From Argonema galeatum A003/A1 (GTDB taxonomy: Bacteria > Cyanobacteriota > Cyanobacteriia > Cyanobacteriales > Aerosakkonemataceae), in NCBI RefSeq assembly GCF_023333595.1, contig NZ_JAIQZM010000011.1:130590-194589 (forward strand): a stretch of DNA of 64,000 bases, read 5' to 3'. The notes under the pieces are model-generated. The model worked only from the letters and a program-made list of their open reading frames with translations. It had not been told where the DNA came from and did not search any database. Position numbers and translations under genes: made by a program. This document shows positions 26,181 through 33,247 of this stretch, in pieces. The stretch's first letter is position 1; each line of letters starts with the position of its first letter.

Positions 26181-26270
26181 AAGCTGAAGAGATGTTACAG
26201 TTCTTGACAGAATAGCAAGACTGACACAGCCACGATGATAGGATTCCCTAAAAAGTTGAGAGAGGAACCT

Positions 26271-26696
26271 ATGGCAGATACTCTGACTGGACAAGCACCT
26301 TTGTTCGGTGGCAGCACCGGCGGCTTACTGAGCAAAGCGCAAATAGAAGAAAAGTACGCAATCACCTGGACCAGCCCCAAGGAACAGGTGTTTGAAATGC
26401 CCACTGGCGGCGCTGCTGTCATGCGGCAAGGTGACAACCTGCTATACCTAGCCCGCAAGGAACAGTGTATTGCCTTGGGCGGTCAGCAACTGCGTGCCAA
26501 GTTCAAAATCAACAACTACAAGATTTACCGGGTTTTCCCCAACGGTGAAATCGAGTACCTGCACCCTGCTGATGGCGTATTCCCTGAAAAGGTGAACGCA
26601 GGTCGTCCTTACGTAGGTAAGAAAGACCGTAACATTGGCAGCAACCCAGAACCAGCAAAGGTGAAATTCAGCGGTCATAATACTTACGATACCTAA
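26271..26696 (+). CDS. psaD: Photosystem I reaction centre subunit II (PsaD)
   Basis: 141 residues from the ATG at 26271 ([20 protein letters not shown]), preceded by agagaggaacct. The frame extends 12 codons upstream, but the ribosome site and family length favour this start. The sequence matches PsaD throughout, including [20 protein letters not shown] and the basic end [16 protein letters not shown]. PsaD sits on the cytoplasmic side of photosystem I, docks ferredoxin and stabilises PsaC. The gene is followed by a strong intrinsic terminator. In Synechocystis, psaD and trpE are neighbours (from memory: slr0737, slr0738); the same pair is seen here with two genes between. Confidence 0.97.
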   Translation: MADTLTGQAPLFGGSTGGLLSKAQIEEKYAITWTSPKEQVFEMPTGGAAVMRQGDNLLYLARKEQCIALGGQQLRAKFKINNYKIYRVFPNGEIEYLHPADGVFPEKVNAGRPYVGKKDRNIGSNPEPAKVKFSGHNTYDT

Positions 26697-26725
26697 TGGG
26701 TTCCTAAGTTAACTTGAACGTTTAG

Positions 26726-26765
26726 AAGCCCCACGCCTCCCTATCGGATACGACGTGGGGCTTTT
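26726..26765 (+). terminator. Intrinsic terminator of psaD
   Basis: The stem aagccccacg (26726-26735) pairs with cgtggggctt (26754-26763), followed by a short T run. It lies 30 bases after the psaD stop. Confidence 0.85.
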
Positions 26766-26974
26766 GATTTGGCTTTTGACGAATTGCTAAGGGTAAAAAA
26801 AAGGGCTAATGAAGTAGGATTTGGTATGAGGGACAAAGAAACCGGGTTTCTGGGTGTACTAGGGTGTACTTCATGCAACTGAAAATCGCTATAACGCATC
26901 CAAAACCGTCGGGTGATGGTGCGTTAGTAACGCACCCTACGTTACCATTAATCAAAGCGTTGTGGTAATAAGCA

Positions 26975-27598
26975 ATGACAAAAGAATTAATCAATAGCAG
27001 AGTGCTAATTAGTTTTGGGTTGAGTTTGGTAATTTTAATTGCTAGCGCTTTAAAAATTTTTGCACAGCAACAGTTAGAGCGATATCCAACGGCGGCAGAA
27101 TTACAGAGATTGAGGGAAAAATTACGTCAGCAGATTCGTAGGAATAATGTTGGAGATATGCGTACTCAAACCGATAAACAAAGGAGAGAATCTTTTGTGA
27201 GAGATTGGTCGAGGTTTGATCCAGCCGTTGCGCCTTTTTTGGGTAAATGGTCGGGATATGAAGAGGGTCTAAGTGTTTATCCATCAAATAGAAGAGGTAG
27301 AGTTTGCCTTATTTACATTGGCATACAAGCAGCTGACTTTGGTTTGGGAACGGTATCTAATGGAGTAATACGAACTAATGACAAAGCAGTAATTTTAAAG
27401 GAAGGAGATTATCTGGGGATAGCAACTGTGAGGAACAATCAGGCAGATATTCCCGTCGAAATTCCATATAACTCTCCTACAGTTACGCAAGCAGCAAGAC
27501 AGTTCGCACAGTTATCTGCAAATGCACAAGAAGTTGATAAGGTGGTGCGGGAGTTTAACGCTGCTGGCTGTAGGTCTGGGTTGCCGTCTGGACGGTAA
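26975..27598 (+). CDS. Hypothetical secreted protein
   Basis: 207 residues with a signal peptide (SRVLISFGLSLVILIASALKIFAQQ; cleavage probably after FAQ near residue 31). The mature part begins with a charged helix (AELQRLREKLRQQIRRNN), followed by a beta-rich domain with two Cys (CLIYIG and AGCRSG) that could form a disulfide. No family recognised. It overlaps no neighbour and probably forms a unit with the next gene, which begins 22 bases after its stop and shares the ISFGLSL/LSFGLSL signal region at DNA level, suggesting partial duplication. Confidence 0.65.
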   Translation: MTKELINSRVLISFGLSLVILIASALKIFAQQQLERYPTAAELQRLREKLRQQIRRNNVGDMRTQTDKQRRESFVRDWSRFDPAVAPFLGKWSGYEEGLSVYPSNRRGRVCLIYIGIQAADFGLGTVSNGVIRTNDKAVILKEGDYLGIATVRNNQADIPVEIPYNSPTVTQAARQFAQLSANAQEVDKVVREFNAAGCRSGLPSGR

Positions 27599-27620
27599 AT
27601 CCTATAATATTATCGAAATA

Positions 27621-28091
27621 ATGATGTTTATGAAAGGCAAATCGCTACTTAGTTTTGGGTTGAGCTTGGCAATTTTAGCAGGTGGCTGTTTACCAGTTTT
27701 GGCAGAGTCTCAGCAAGAAGCAACGAAGCAATCTAGACAGACAATTCAACGCTTACCCAATGGAAACTACTTTTATGGCAAATCCCGGTTGCCAAATCAA
27801 CAAGATGTTGATTATTTGGCTTTCCGCAAAACTGATAACATAGTTATAGGATTTAAGTACAGATACAGGGAAGAAGGATATTGCTTAAGAGGTACAGTCA
27901 ATGGAAATACCCTTAATAATGTTACGAGGGAATATGTGGAACTCGGTCTGGGAAGTAGGCCAGAATTTAGACGCGGAAGCTCAATAAATTTAGCGACATT
28001 CAATAGATTGAATTCTAACCAAATCCCAGCGGATTCTAATGTAACGAGAAGATTACAAGAATGTGTCAGGATATTTGATAACAGAATGTAA
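27621..28091 (+). CDS. Hypothetical secreted protein with signal peptide
   Basis: About 156 residues from ATG at 27621 (starts at 27624 and 27630 are equally possible). The open frame extends back to 27522 but would overlap the previous gene and move the signal peptide inside the protein, so I use the later start. The signal peptide GKSLLSFGLSLAILAGGCLPVLA could be type I (VLA) or a lipoprotein type (LAGGC). The mature protein has NYFYGKSRLPNQQDVDYLAFRK and a pair of Cys (YCLRG, LQECVR). It may be an outer-surface or periplasmic protein. Function unknown. Confidence 0.6.
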   Translation: MMFMKGKSLLSFGLSLAILAGGCLPVLAESQQEATKQSRQTIQRLPNGNYFYGKSRLPNQQDVDYLAFRKTDNIVIGFKYRYREEGYCLRGTVNGNTLNNVTREYVELGLGSRPEFRRGSSINLATFNRLNSNQIPADSNVTRRLQECVRIFDNRM

Positions 28092-28218
28092 GCGAGAAAC
28101 TTGTGCTTAGGCTTGACTGGTTCGTACTTGGGGTGAAAGACTGTAGTGTTGTGGCGATCGGGTTGGTAACTCAGATTAAGTTTCAGCGGATCGCTCTCAT
28201 CCAAACCAAACTAAAGTT

Positions 28219-29766
28219 ATGATATTCCCGGATTTCTCCCAATTTGGCGAACTAGCTAAGCAAGGCAATTTTATCCCAGTCTACCAGGAATGGGTGGCAG
28301 ATCTCGATACGCCTGTGTCTGCCTGGTATCGGGTCTGTGCGGGACAGCCTTATAGCTTCCTGTTAGAATCGGTGGAGGGTGGGGAGAAAATCGGACGCTA
28401 CAGTTTGCTAGGATGCGACCCCCTGTGGATTTTGGAGGCAAGAGGCTCTAGCACGATCCAGCACCATCGGGATGGCTGGGTTGTAGAATTTGAAGGCGAT
28501 CCTTTCAAAGCTTTGACTTATTGCCTCAAACCTTATCATCCGGTAAAGTTACCTCAGCTACCACCGGGGATTGGCGGTTTGTTTGGGTTTTGGGGTTACG
28601 AACTGATTCGCTGGATTGAACCGCGAGTGCCGGTTTATGCTGGTGGGAAAGAGGATTTGCCTGATGGACTGTGGATGCAGGTGGATCACTTGCTGATTTT
28701 TGACCAGGTGAAGCGGAAGATTTGGGCGATCGCGTATGCGGATTTGCGAGATCCTGAAGTAGATTTGGAAACGGCATATCAGCAGGCGTGCGATCGCGTC
28801 ACCCAACTCGTAAACAAGCTGCAATCCCCCCTATCCCAACAAAATACTCTTTTGGCATGGAAGCCGCCTGGAAGTGGTACAGGAGACGTTGAGTACGCCA
28901 GCAACATTTCTCGCGAACAGTTTTGCACCAACGTCCAAAAAGCGAAGGATTACATCAAAGCTGGGGATATTTTCCAAGTTGTACTTTCGCAGCGACTTTC
29001 AGCGGAATACACTGGCGACCCATTTGCACTTTATCGCTCTTTGCGATTGATTAACCCGTCGCCTTACATGGCTTATTTTAACTTCGGCGATTGGCAGATT
29101 ATCGGTTCGAGTCCGGAAGTGATGGTGAAAGCTGAGAAGATACCCCACTCGGTTGACGGGGAGGGCAAAGGTGGGGTTATGATGGCGACTGTGCGACCGA
29201 TCGCGGGTACTCGCCAACGCGGTAAGACTCCGCAAGAAGATTTAGCATTGGCTGAAGAGTTGTTGCAAGATCCGAAGGAAGTTGCGGAACACGTTATGCT
29301 GGTTGACTTGGGACGCAACGATCTAGGTCGCGTCTGCAAGAATGGTACGGTGAGAGTTGATGAAATAATGACGATCGAGCGTTACTCCCATGTTATGCAC
29401 ATTGTTAGCAACGTGCTGGGAGAATTAGCTGCGGACAAAACTGCTTGGGATTTGCTGAAAGCTTGTTTTCCGGCGGGTACTGTCAGCGGTGCGCCCAAAA
29501 TTCGGGCGATGGAGATTATCCATGAGTTAGAGGGGTGTCGCCGTGGCCCTTATTCGGGTTCTTATGGATATTATGATTTTGAGGGACAGTTGAATAGTGC
29601 GATCGCAATTCGCACTATGGTTGTCCGCAGTCAAGGTAACAGCAAATATACCGTATCTGTACAAGCTGGTGCTGGTTTGGTAGCTGATTCTGTGCCGGAA
29701 AAAGAGTATGAAGAAACTCTCAATAAGGCAAGGGGTTTGTTAGAAGCAATTCGCTGTTTACGCTAA
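28219..29766 (+). CDS. trpE: Anthranilate synthase component I
   Basis: 515 residues. The N-terminal domain has the tryptophan-feedback motif LLES (48-51), and the C-terminal chorismate-binding domain has the KAGDIFQVVLSQRLS, GSSPEVMVKAE, RPIAGTRQRGKTPQED, HVMLVDLGRNDLGRV and GTVSGAPKIRAMEIIHELE blocks. It converts chorismate and ammonia (delivered by TrpG) to anthranilate, the first step of tryptophan synthesis. No trpG is adjacent. The link with psaD upstream is a conserved neighbourhood. The ATG at 28219 has no obvious ribosome site. Confidence 0.96.
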   Translation: MIFPDFSQFGELAKQGNFIPVYQEWVADLDTPVSAWYRVCAGQPYSFLLESVEGGEKIGRYSLLGCDPLWILEARGSSTIQHHRDGWVVEFEGDPFKALTYCLKPYHPVKLPQLPPGIGGLFGFWGYELIRWIEPRVPVYAGGKEDLPDGLWMQVDHLLIFDQVKRKIWAIAYADLRDPEVDLETAYQQACDRVTQLVNKLQSPLSQQNTLLAWKPPGSGTGDVEYASNISREQFCTNVQKAKDYIKAGDIFQVVLSQRLSAEYTGDPFALYRSLRLINPSPYMAYFNFGDWQIIGSSPEVMVKAEKIPHSVDGEGKGGVMMATVRPIAGTRQRGKTPQEDLALAEELLQDPKEVAEHVMLVDLGRNDLGRVCKNGTVRVDEIMTIERYSHVMHIVSNVLGELAADKTAWDLLKACFPAGTVSGAPKIRAMEIIHELEGCRRGPYSGSYGYYDFEGQLNSAIAIRTMVVRSQGNSKYTVSVQAGAGLVADSVPEKEYEETLNKARGLLEAIRCLR

Positions 29767-29779
29767 CCTCGATCCTCTC

Positions 29780-29825
29780 GTGACCAGGCTGAGCCTGGTC
29801 ACAAAGCTTGGGAGGCAAAGCCTCC
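29780..29825. repeat. Paired hairpins after trpE
   Basis: The perfect hairpin gtgaccaggctgagcctggtcac (29780-29802; shown for its arms gtgaccaggct and agcctggtcac) is followed by ggaggc aaa gcctcc (29811-29825) and then tta. It is probably a repeat serving as the trpE terminator. Confidence 0.65.
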
Positions 29826-29849
29826 TTATTGTATAACTTTTGATATCAA

Positions 29850-29945
29850 GTCCATTCTTATCTGCGTTAATCTGCGTGTATCTGTTTTCATCTGCGGTAA
29901 AATTTAACCAAAGATGAAAACAGACAACTTAACGATATCAGAGCG
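29850..29945. repeat. Dispersed TTATCTGCG element, copy A
   Basis: The run cttatctgcgttaatctgcg, then catctgcggtaaaatttaac, then gatgaaaacagacaac and gatatca matches copies at 45885-45998, 58439-58531, 59605-59736 and 63167-63332 (the last two and the second in the opposite orientation). Non-coding. Confidence 0.85.
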
Positions 29946-29986
29946 GATTAATTTTTTAACCCACGAAAACAGGAAGAAAAGAGAAT

Positions 29987-30874
29987 ATGCTGAATTTTTA
30001 TATTGTCGATGTGTTTGCTGTTGGAAAATACACCGGAAATCAGTTGGCTGTGTTTACAGGTGATGGTGTTGGTCAATTATCCGATACCGATATGCAGCGC
30101 ATTGCCAAAGAAATGAATTATTCAGAAACCACATTTATTACATCCACAGAGATGAGAGACGGTGGTTATGATGTGCGGATATTTACGCCTGAACAGGAAT
30201 TACCTTTTGCCGGACATCCAACTTTGGGAACTGCGTATGTTCTGCAACAAGAAATTATCCAAAAATTAGTTGAGAGGATTATCTTAAATTTGAAGATCGG
30301 GCAAATTCCGGTTACCCTGGATTATTCAGGTGAATCTGTTGAATGGTTGTGGATGCGGCAAAAAACGCCTACTTTCGGCCAGGGTTTCTCGGCAGATAAG
30401 ATTGCGCCTGTACTGAATTTAGAGGTTGAGGAGATTGATTCACGCTTTCCCATAGAAGAAGTTTCCACTGGAGTACCTTTTATTATTGTTCCGTTGAATA
30501 ATCTCGCATCCGTGAAGAAAATTAAGGTAAATAAAGATAAATATTTCGAGTTGGTTAGCAATACCCAAGCAAAAGCTATTTTGGTATTTTGTCCAGAAAC
30601 ATATTATCCAGAAAATAACTTAAACGTGCGAATGTTTGCCGATGCTATGGGAGTTCCTGAAGATCCGGCGACGGGAAGTGCTAATGGTTGTTTGGCTGGG
30701 TATTTGGTTGAGTATGCTTATTTTGGGTCAGGCCCGATCGATCTGCGAGTAGAACAAGGATATGAAATTGGCAGACCTTCTTTGCTGTTGTTAAAAGCGC
30801 AAAAAGGTCAGGCCGGAATTGAAGTAAATGTGGGTGGGAAGTCCATTATAATAGCTAAAGGGGAGTTTGTTTAG
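29987..30874 (+). CDS. PhzF family isomerase
   Basis: 295 residues with the two-domain diaminopimelate-epimerase-like fold of PhzF/YddE proteins: VDVFAVGKYTGNQLAVF at the start, Glu47 in NYSETTFI (the usual catalytic position), FTPEQELPFAGHPTLGTAYV, and FADAMGVPEDPATGSANGCLAGYLVE late. PhzF itself isomerises a phenazine precursor, but no other phenazine genes are present, and most family members act on unknown small metabolites. ATG at 29987 follows aggaagaaaagagaat. It is 16 bases before the nuclease-like gene at 30890. Confidence 0.9.
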   Translation: MLNFYIVDVFAVGKYTGNQLAVFTGDGVGQLSDTDMQRIAKEMNYSETTFITSTEMRDGGYDVRIFTPEQELPFAGHPTLGTAYVLQQEIIQKLVERIILNLKIGQIPVTLDYSGESVEWLWMRQKTPTFGQGFSADKIAPVLNLEVEEIDSRFPIEEVSTGVPFIIVPLNNLASVKKIKVNKDKYFELVSNTQAKAILVFCPETYYPENNLNVRMFADAMGVPEDPATGSANGCLAGYLVEYAYFGSGPIDLRVEQGYEIGRPSLLLLKAQKGQAGIEVNVGGKSIIIAKGEFV

Positions 30875-30889
30875 CGCGAGGGAAGAAAT

Positions 30890-31522
30890 ATGGTACAAAC
30901 ATTTCAAGCTACAGAAATCACCCTGTATGACTTAAAAGCAAGATTTGGTCTGGAAATCGTCGAAGATGAGCAATTTTTCCGGGAATGGTTGGATAATTTG
31001 CCAGAAATCACAGACATGGAGAAGCAACGGCTAGACCGTGTGAAGGCTAGCTACTTAAACTTAGCGGAGTATCCTATGCTGGAAGAAGCCGTAAAGATGG
31101 TGGTGGTGTCTCCGTTGCTGGATTTAGCAGGATTTTATCTGCCTCCGTTTCGGTTAATAACAGAAAATCAAGTGCAAATTGCTCTTGAAGATGAAAATAT
31201 AGTTGTTAAGGGTAAAATAGATGTTTTGGTAGTAAAAGATCGGTTTTGGGTGCTGGTGATTGAGTCTAAAAGAAGTGGTATATCGCTAGAGGCTGGTTTA
31301 GCGCAAGCATTGGCTTATATGCTAGGTAGTCCAAATCACGAGAAACCCATTTTGGGAATGGTGACGAATGGAATAGATTTTCAATTCATTAAGTTAGTGA
31401 AAGAAAATACTCCGAAGTACGCTTTGTCTGATTCGTTTAATTTGCGCGATCGGGGTAATGAATTGTATGGTGTACTCAGTATTATGAAGCGAATTGCTGA
31501 GATTTTAGAGCCTAGTAGCTAA
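30890..31522 (+). CDS. PD-(D/E)XK nuclease-like protein (type I HsdR N-terminal domain-like)
   Basis: 210 residues. The central sheet KGKIDVLVVKDRFWVLVIESK supplies Asp111, Glu125 and Lys127, the classic PD-(D/E)XK pattern, and a helix LEAGLAQALAYMLG follows as in HsdR N-terminal domains. It lacks the helicase part, so it is not a type I restriction subunit, although databases often give that name. Such solo proteins are widespread in cyanobacteria, with unknown target. ATG follows gagggaagaaat, a good ribosome site, 16 bases after phzF, so co-transcription is likely. Confidence 0.75.
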   Translation: MVQTFQATEITLYDLKARFGLEIVEDEQFFREWLDNLPEITDMEKQRLDRVKASYLNLAEYPMLEEAVKMVVVSPLLDLAGFYLPPFRLITENQVQIALEDENIVVKGKIDVLVVKDRFWVLVIESKRSGISLEAGLAQALAYMLGSPNHEKPILGMVTNGIDFQFIKLVKENTPKYALSDSFNLRDRGNELYGVLSIMKRIAEILEPSS

Positions 31523-31553
31523 GTGTAATTATTCGCTAACCAACTCGATACCT

Positions 31554-32198
31554 ATGATGACTACTACTCTGACCGAAAATGCTAACCGAGTCCTGCTGGA
31601 AAATATCAGCTGGCAAACTTATGAATCCTTACTGAAAGACTATGAGGAACAGCCAGGATTTCGCCTGACTTACGATCGAGGAAAACTGGAAATAATGACG
31701 CCGTTAGCGCCGCATGAAGGTTCTAAAAAGCTGATTGGTCGCTTTGTCGAAGCTGCGACAGAAGAACTAAATGTTGAAATTCGCAGTTTGGGTTCCTTAA
31801 CCTGCAAACGTGAGGATTTGGCACGTGGATTAGAACCAGATCAGTGCTATTATATTCAGAATGAGCGAGTTGTCCGAGAACTAGACCAAATCGACCTCAG
31901 TCAAGATCCGCCTCCAGATTTGGCAATTGAAATTGATATTACGAGTAGTTCTATTAATAGATTAGATATTTATGCGGCTTTGGGAGTACCGGAAGTGTGG
32001 CGTTATAACGGTAGTCGCCTGACAATATTGCGGTTAGAAGGTGGGGAGTATAAAGAGTGCGATCGATCTCCCACTTTACCCCAAATTCCTTCATCTGAGG
32101 TAGTCCGCTTTTTGGAATTGAGCAAAACGATGGGAGAAACAAGTTTGATTAAGATGTTTCGCAAGTGGGTGAGAAGTCAGGTGCAGCAAGGGGAGTAG
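31554..32198 (+). CDS. Uma2 family endonuclease (DUF820)
   Basis: 214 residues. The typical Uma2 start NRVLLENISWQTYESLLKDY is followed by RLTYDRGKLEIMTPLAPHE, LEPDQCYYI, PPDLAIEIDITSSSI and LDIYAALGVPEVWRYNG. The active-site Asp/Glu positions of the PD-(D/E)XK fold are present; the usual Lys in KLEIY is an Arg (NRLDIY), which is common in this family. ATG at 31554 or 31557 are both possible. It lies 31 bases after the nuclease-like gene. Its 3' end is duplicated as a remnant at 32722-32771. Confidence 0.85.
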   Translation: MMTTTLTENANRVLLENISWQTYESLLKDYEEQPGFRLTYDRGKLEIMTPLAPHEGSKKLIGRFVEAATEELNVEIRSLGSLTCKREDLARGLEPDQCYYIQNERVVRELDQIDLSQDPPPDLAIEIDITSSSINRLDIYAALGVPEVWRYNGSRLTILRLEGGEYKECDRSPTLPQIPSSEVVRFLELSKTMGETSLIKMFRKWVRSQVQQGE

Positions 32199-32211
32199 AG
32201 TGCGATCGCAC

Positions 32212-32574
32212 TTATGCAACGCCAGCAAGCTTTAAATAGTCACTTGAGAGAGGACTATGTAAAAATCCTTGCTCTCTAGCTTTTTGGAACCATTTATCTG
32301 CTTCTGTTCGATCGGCCCTTACACCTTCATCACCCGTAAGATAAATTCCACCTAAATTGTTGGAAGCGACACCATAACCTCGCTCGGAGGATTTCACGTA
32401 CCATGCGATCGCTTCTAAGATATTTCTTTCTACACCCAGTCCTAAATGGTACATATTTGCGATCGTACATTGCGCTTCAGGATTTCCCTCCACCGCCAGC
32501 GGTTTTAACAAGTTCAGTGCTGTAGTGTAATCTTCTGTATAAAAAGCAGCTAAACCCTTATCCAAATCAGACAT
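32212..32574 (-). CDS. Sel1/TPR-like repeat protein
   Basis: 120 residues from the ATG at 32574 (MSDLDKGLAAFYTEDY); the longer frame would need an ATT start. Sel1-type repeats are visible: DYTTALNLLKPLAVEGNPEAQ, MYHLGLGVERNILEAIAWYVKSSE and GGIYLTGDEGVRADRTEADKWFQKA. Sel1 repeats make alpha-alpha scaffolds that bind other proteins. No signal peptide, so cytoplasmic. It converges with the Uma2 gene, ending 14 bases from it. Partner unknown. Confidence 0.8.
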   Translation of the reverse strand: MSDLDKGLAAFYTEDYTTALNLLKPLAVEGNPEAQCTIANMYHLGLGVERNILEAIAWYVKSSERGYGVASNNLGGIYLTGDEGVRADRTEADKWFQKAREQGFLHSPLSSDYLKLAGVA

Positions 32575-32721
32575 TTTCCGAAAAACTATAGATGTCAATA
32601 TTATTCACTAATGAGCTAACAAAGCTGACTCTCAAACAGGTCTTGGGCGAAACTGTATAGCAATAATAACAAGGTGTCGATGGTCGATTAAGCAAAGAAG
32701 CTCATTGTATTCTGGGCAATT

Positions 32722-32771
32722 TTGATTCGCTTGTTTTGAAAGTGGGGAGTCAGGTACACAAAGGGGAGTAG
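32722..32771 (+). pseudogene. Remnant resembling the 3' end of the Uma2 gene at 31554
   Basis: The segment ttgattcgcttgttttgaaa to aaaggggagtag aligns with the last ~55 bases of the Uma2 gene (32144-32198: ttgattaagatgtttcgcaa to aaggggagtag), with a few changes and a small deletion. The gcgatcgcac following each copy also matches. It looks like the surviving tail of a lost paralog. Confidence 0.5.
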
Positions 32772-32857
32772 AGGGGGAGGAGTGCGATCGCACCTTTGTA
32801 TAAAAGCACAAAAGCTATTCCCCACTCTTCGATTAGTTTCGCAGCAGCGGCGAACTA

Positions 32858-33070
32858 TTAAATATTGTTATGACGGGAATGGTTGCAATAGAAGCAAGCA
32901 AGTCGTAGATTTTCAATGGCATTGGAACCGCCATCGCGTTTAGCAATTAGATGCTCGATCGTCATTTCTTCTTTTGGGAGGTACTTGCTACAATAGCAAC
33001 AGTAAGGGCCATACTGTTGAATCAGTCTTTCCCTTTTATTGCGCTTTGCTTTGGGACTCATGTTAGCCAT
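32858..33070 (-). CDS. HNH endonuclease
   Basis: 70 residues from the ATG at 33070, preceded by gaggctttaaat. The open frame continues upstream, but the extension (THTRTHTLTHEVIHPET) does not look like a domain. The HNH core is complete: zinc pairs Cys24/Cys27 and Cys59/Cys62, catalytic His40 in MTIEHLIAKRDGGS, Asn54 in IENLRLACF and His64 in CNHSRHNN. Small HNH proteins are metal-dependent nucleases of mobile elements, restriction or defence. It is divergent from the HTH-NACHT gene at 33248. Confidence 0.8.
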   Translation of the reverse strand: MANMSPKAKRNKRERLIQQYGPYCCYCSKYLPKEEMTIEHLIAKRDGGSNAIENLRLACFYCNHSRHNNI

Positions 33071-33247
33071 ATTTAAAGCCTCCGATCGCTTCACTTGAAT
33101 GTTTACATCTCTAGTTTGTCCTCGTAGTGTCTGAAAACAAGGCTGAGTAAAGGTTTCAGGGTGTATAACTTCGTGAGTGAGTGTATGAGTTCGTGTATGA
33201 CTTTTGACAAAGCCAGTTAAGATAGTCATAAAATTCACGGTCGGCGT

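Noticed and set aside
26200..26240. TTGACA at 26204 as a psaD -35 box
   Set aside because: The nearest -10-like sequence is about 25 bases away, too far for a standard promoter.
29850..29945. TTATCTGCG repeat considered as a CRISPR fragment
   Set aside because: Units are not separated by unique spacers of constant length, and the block order is conserved between copies as in a dispersed element.
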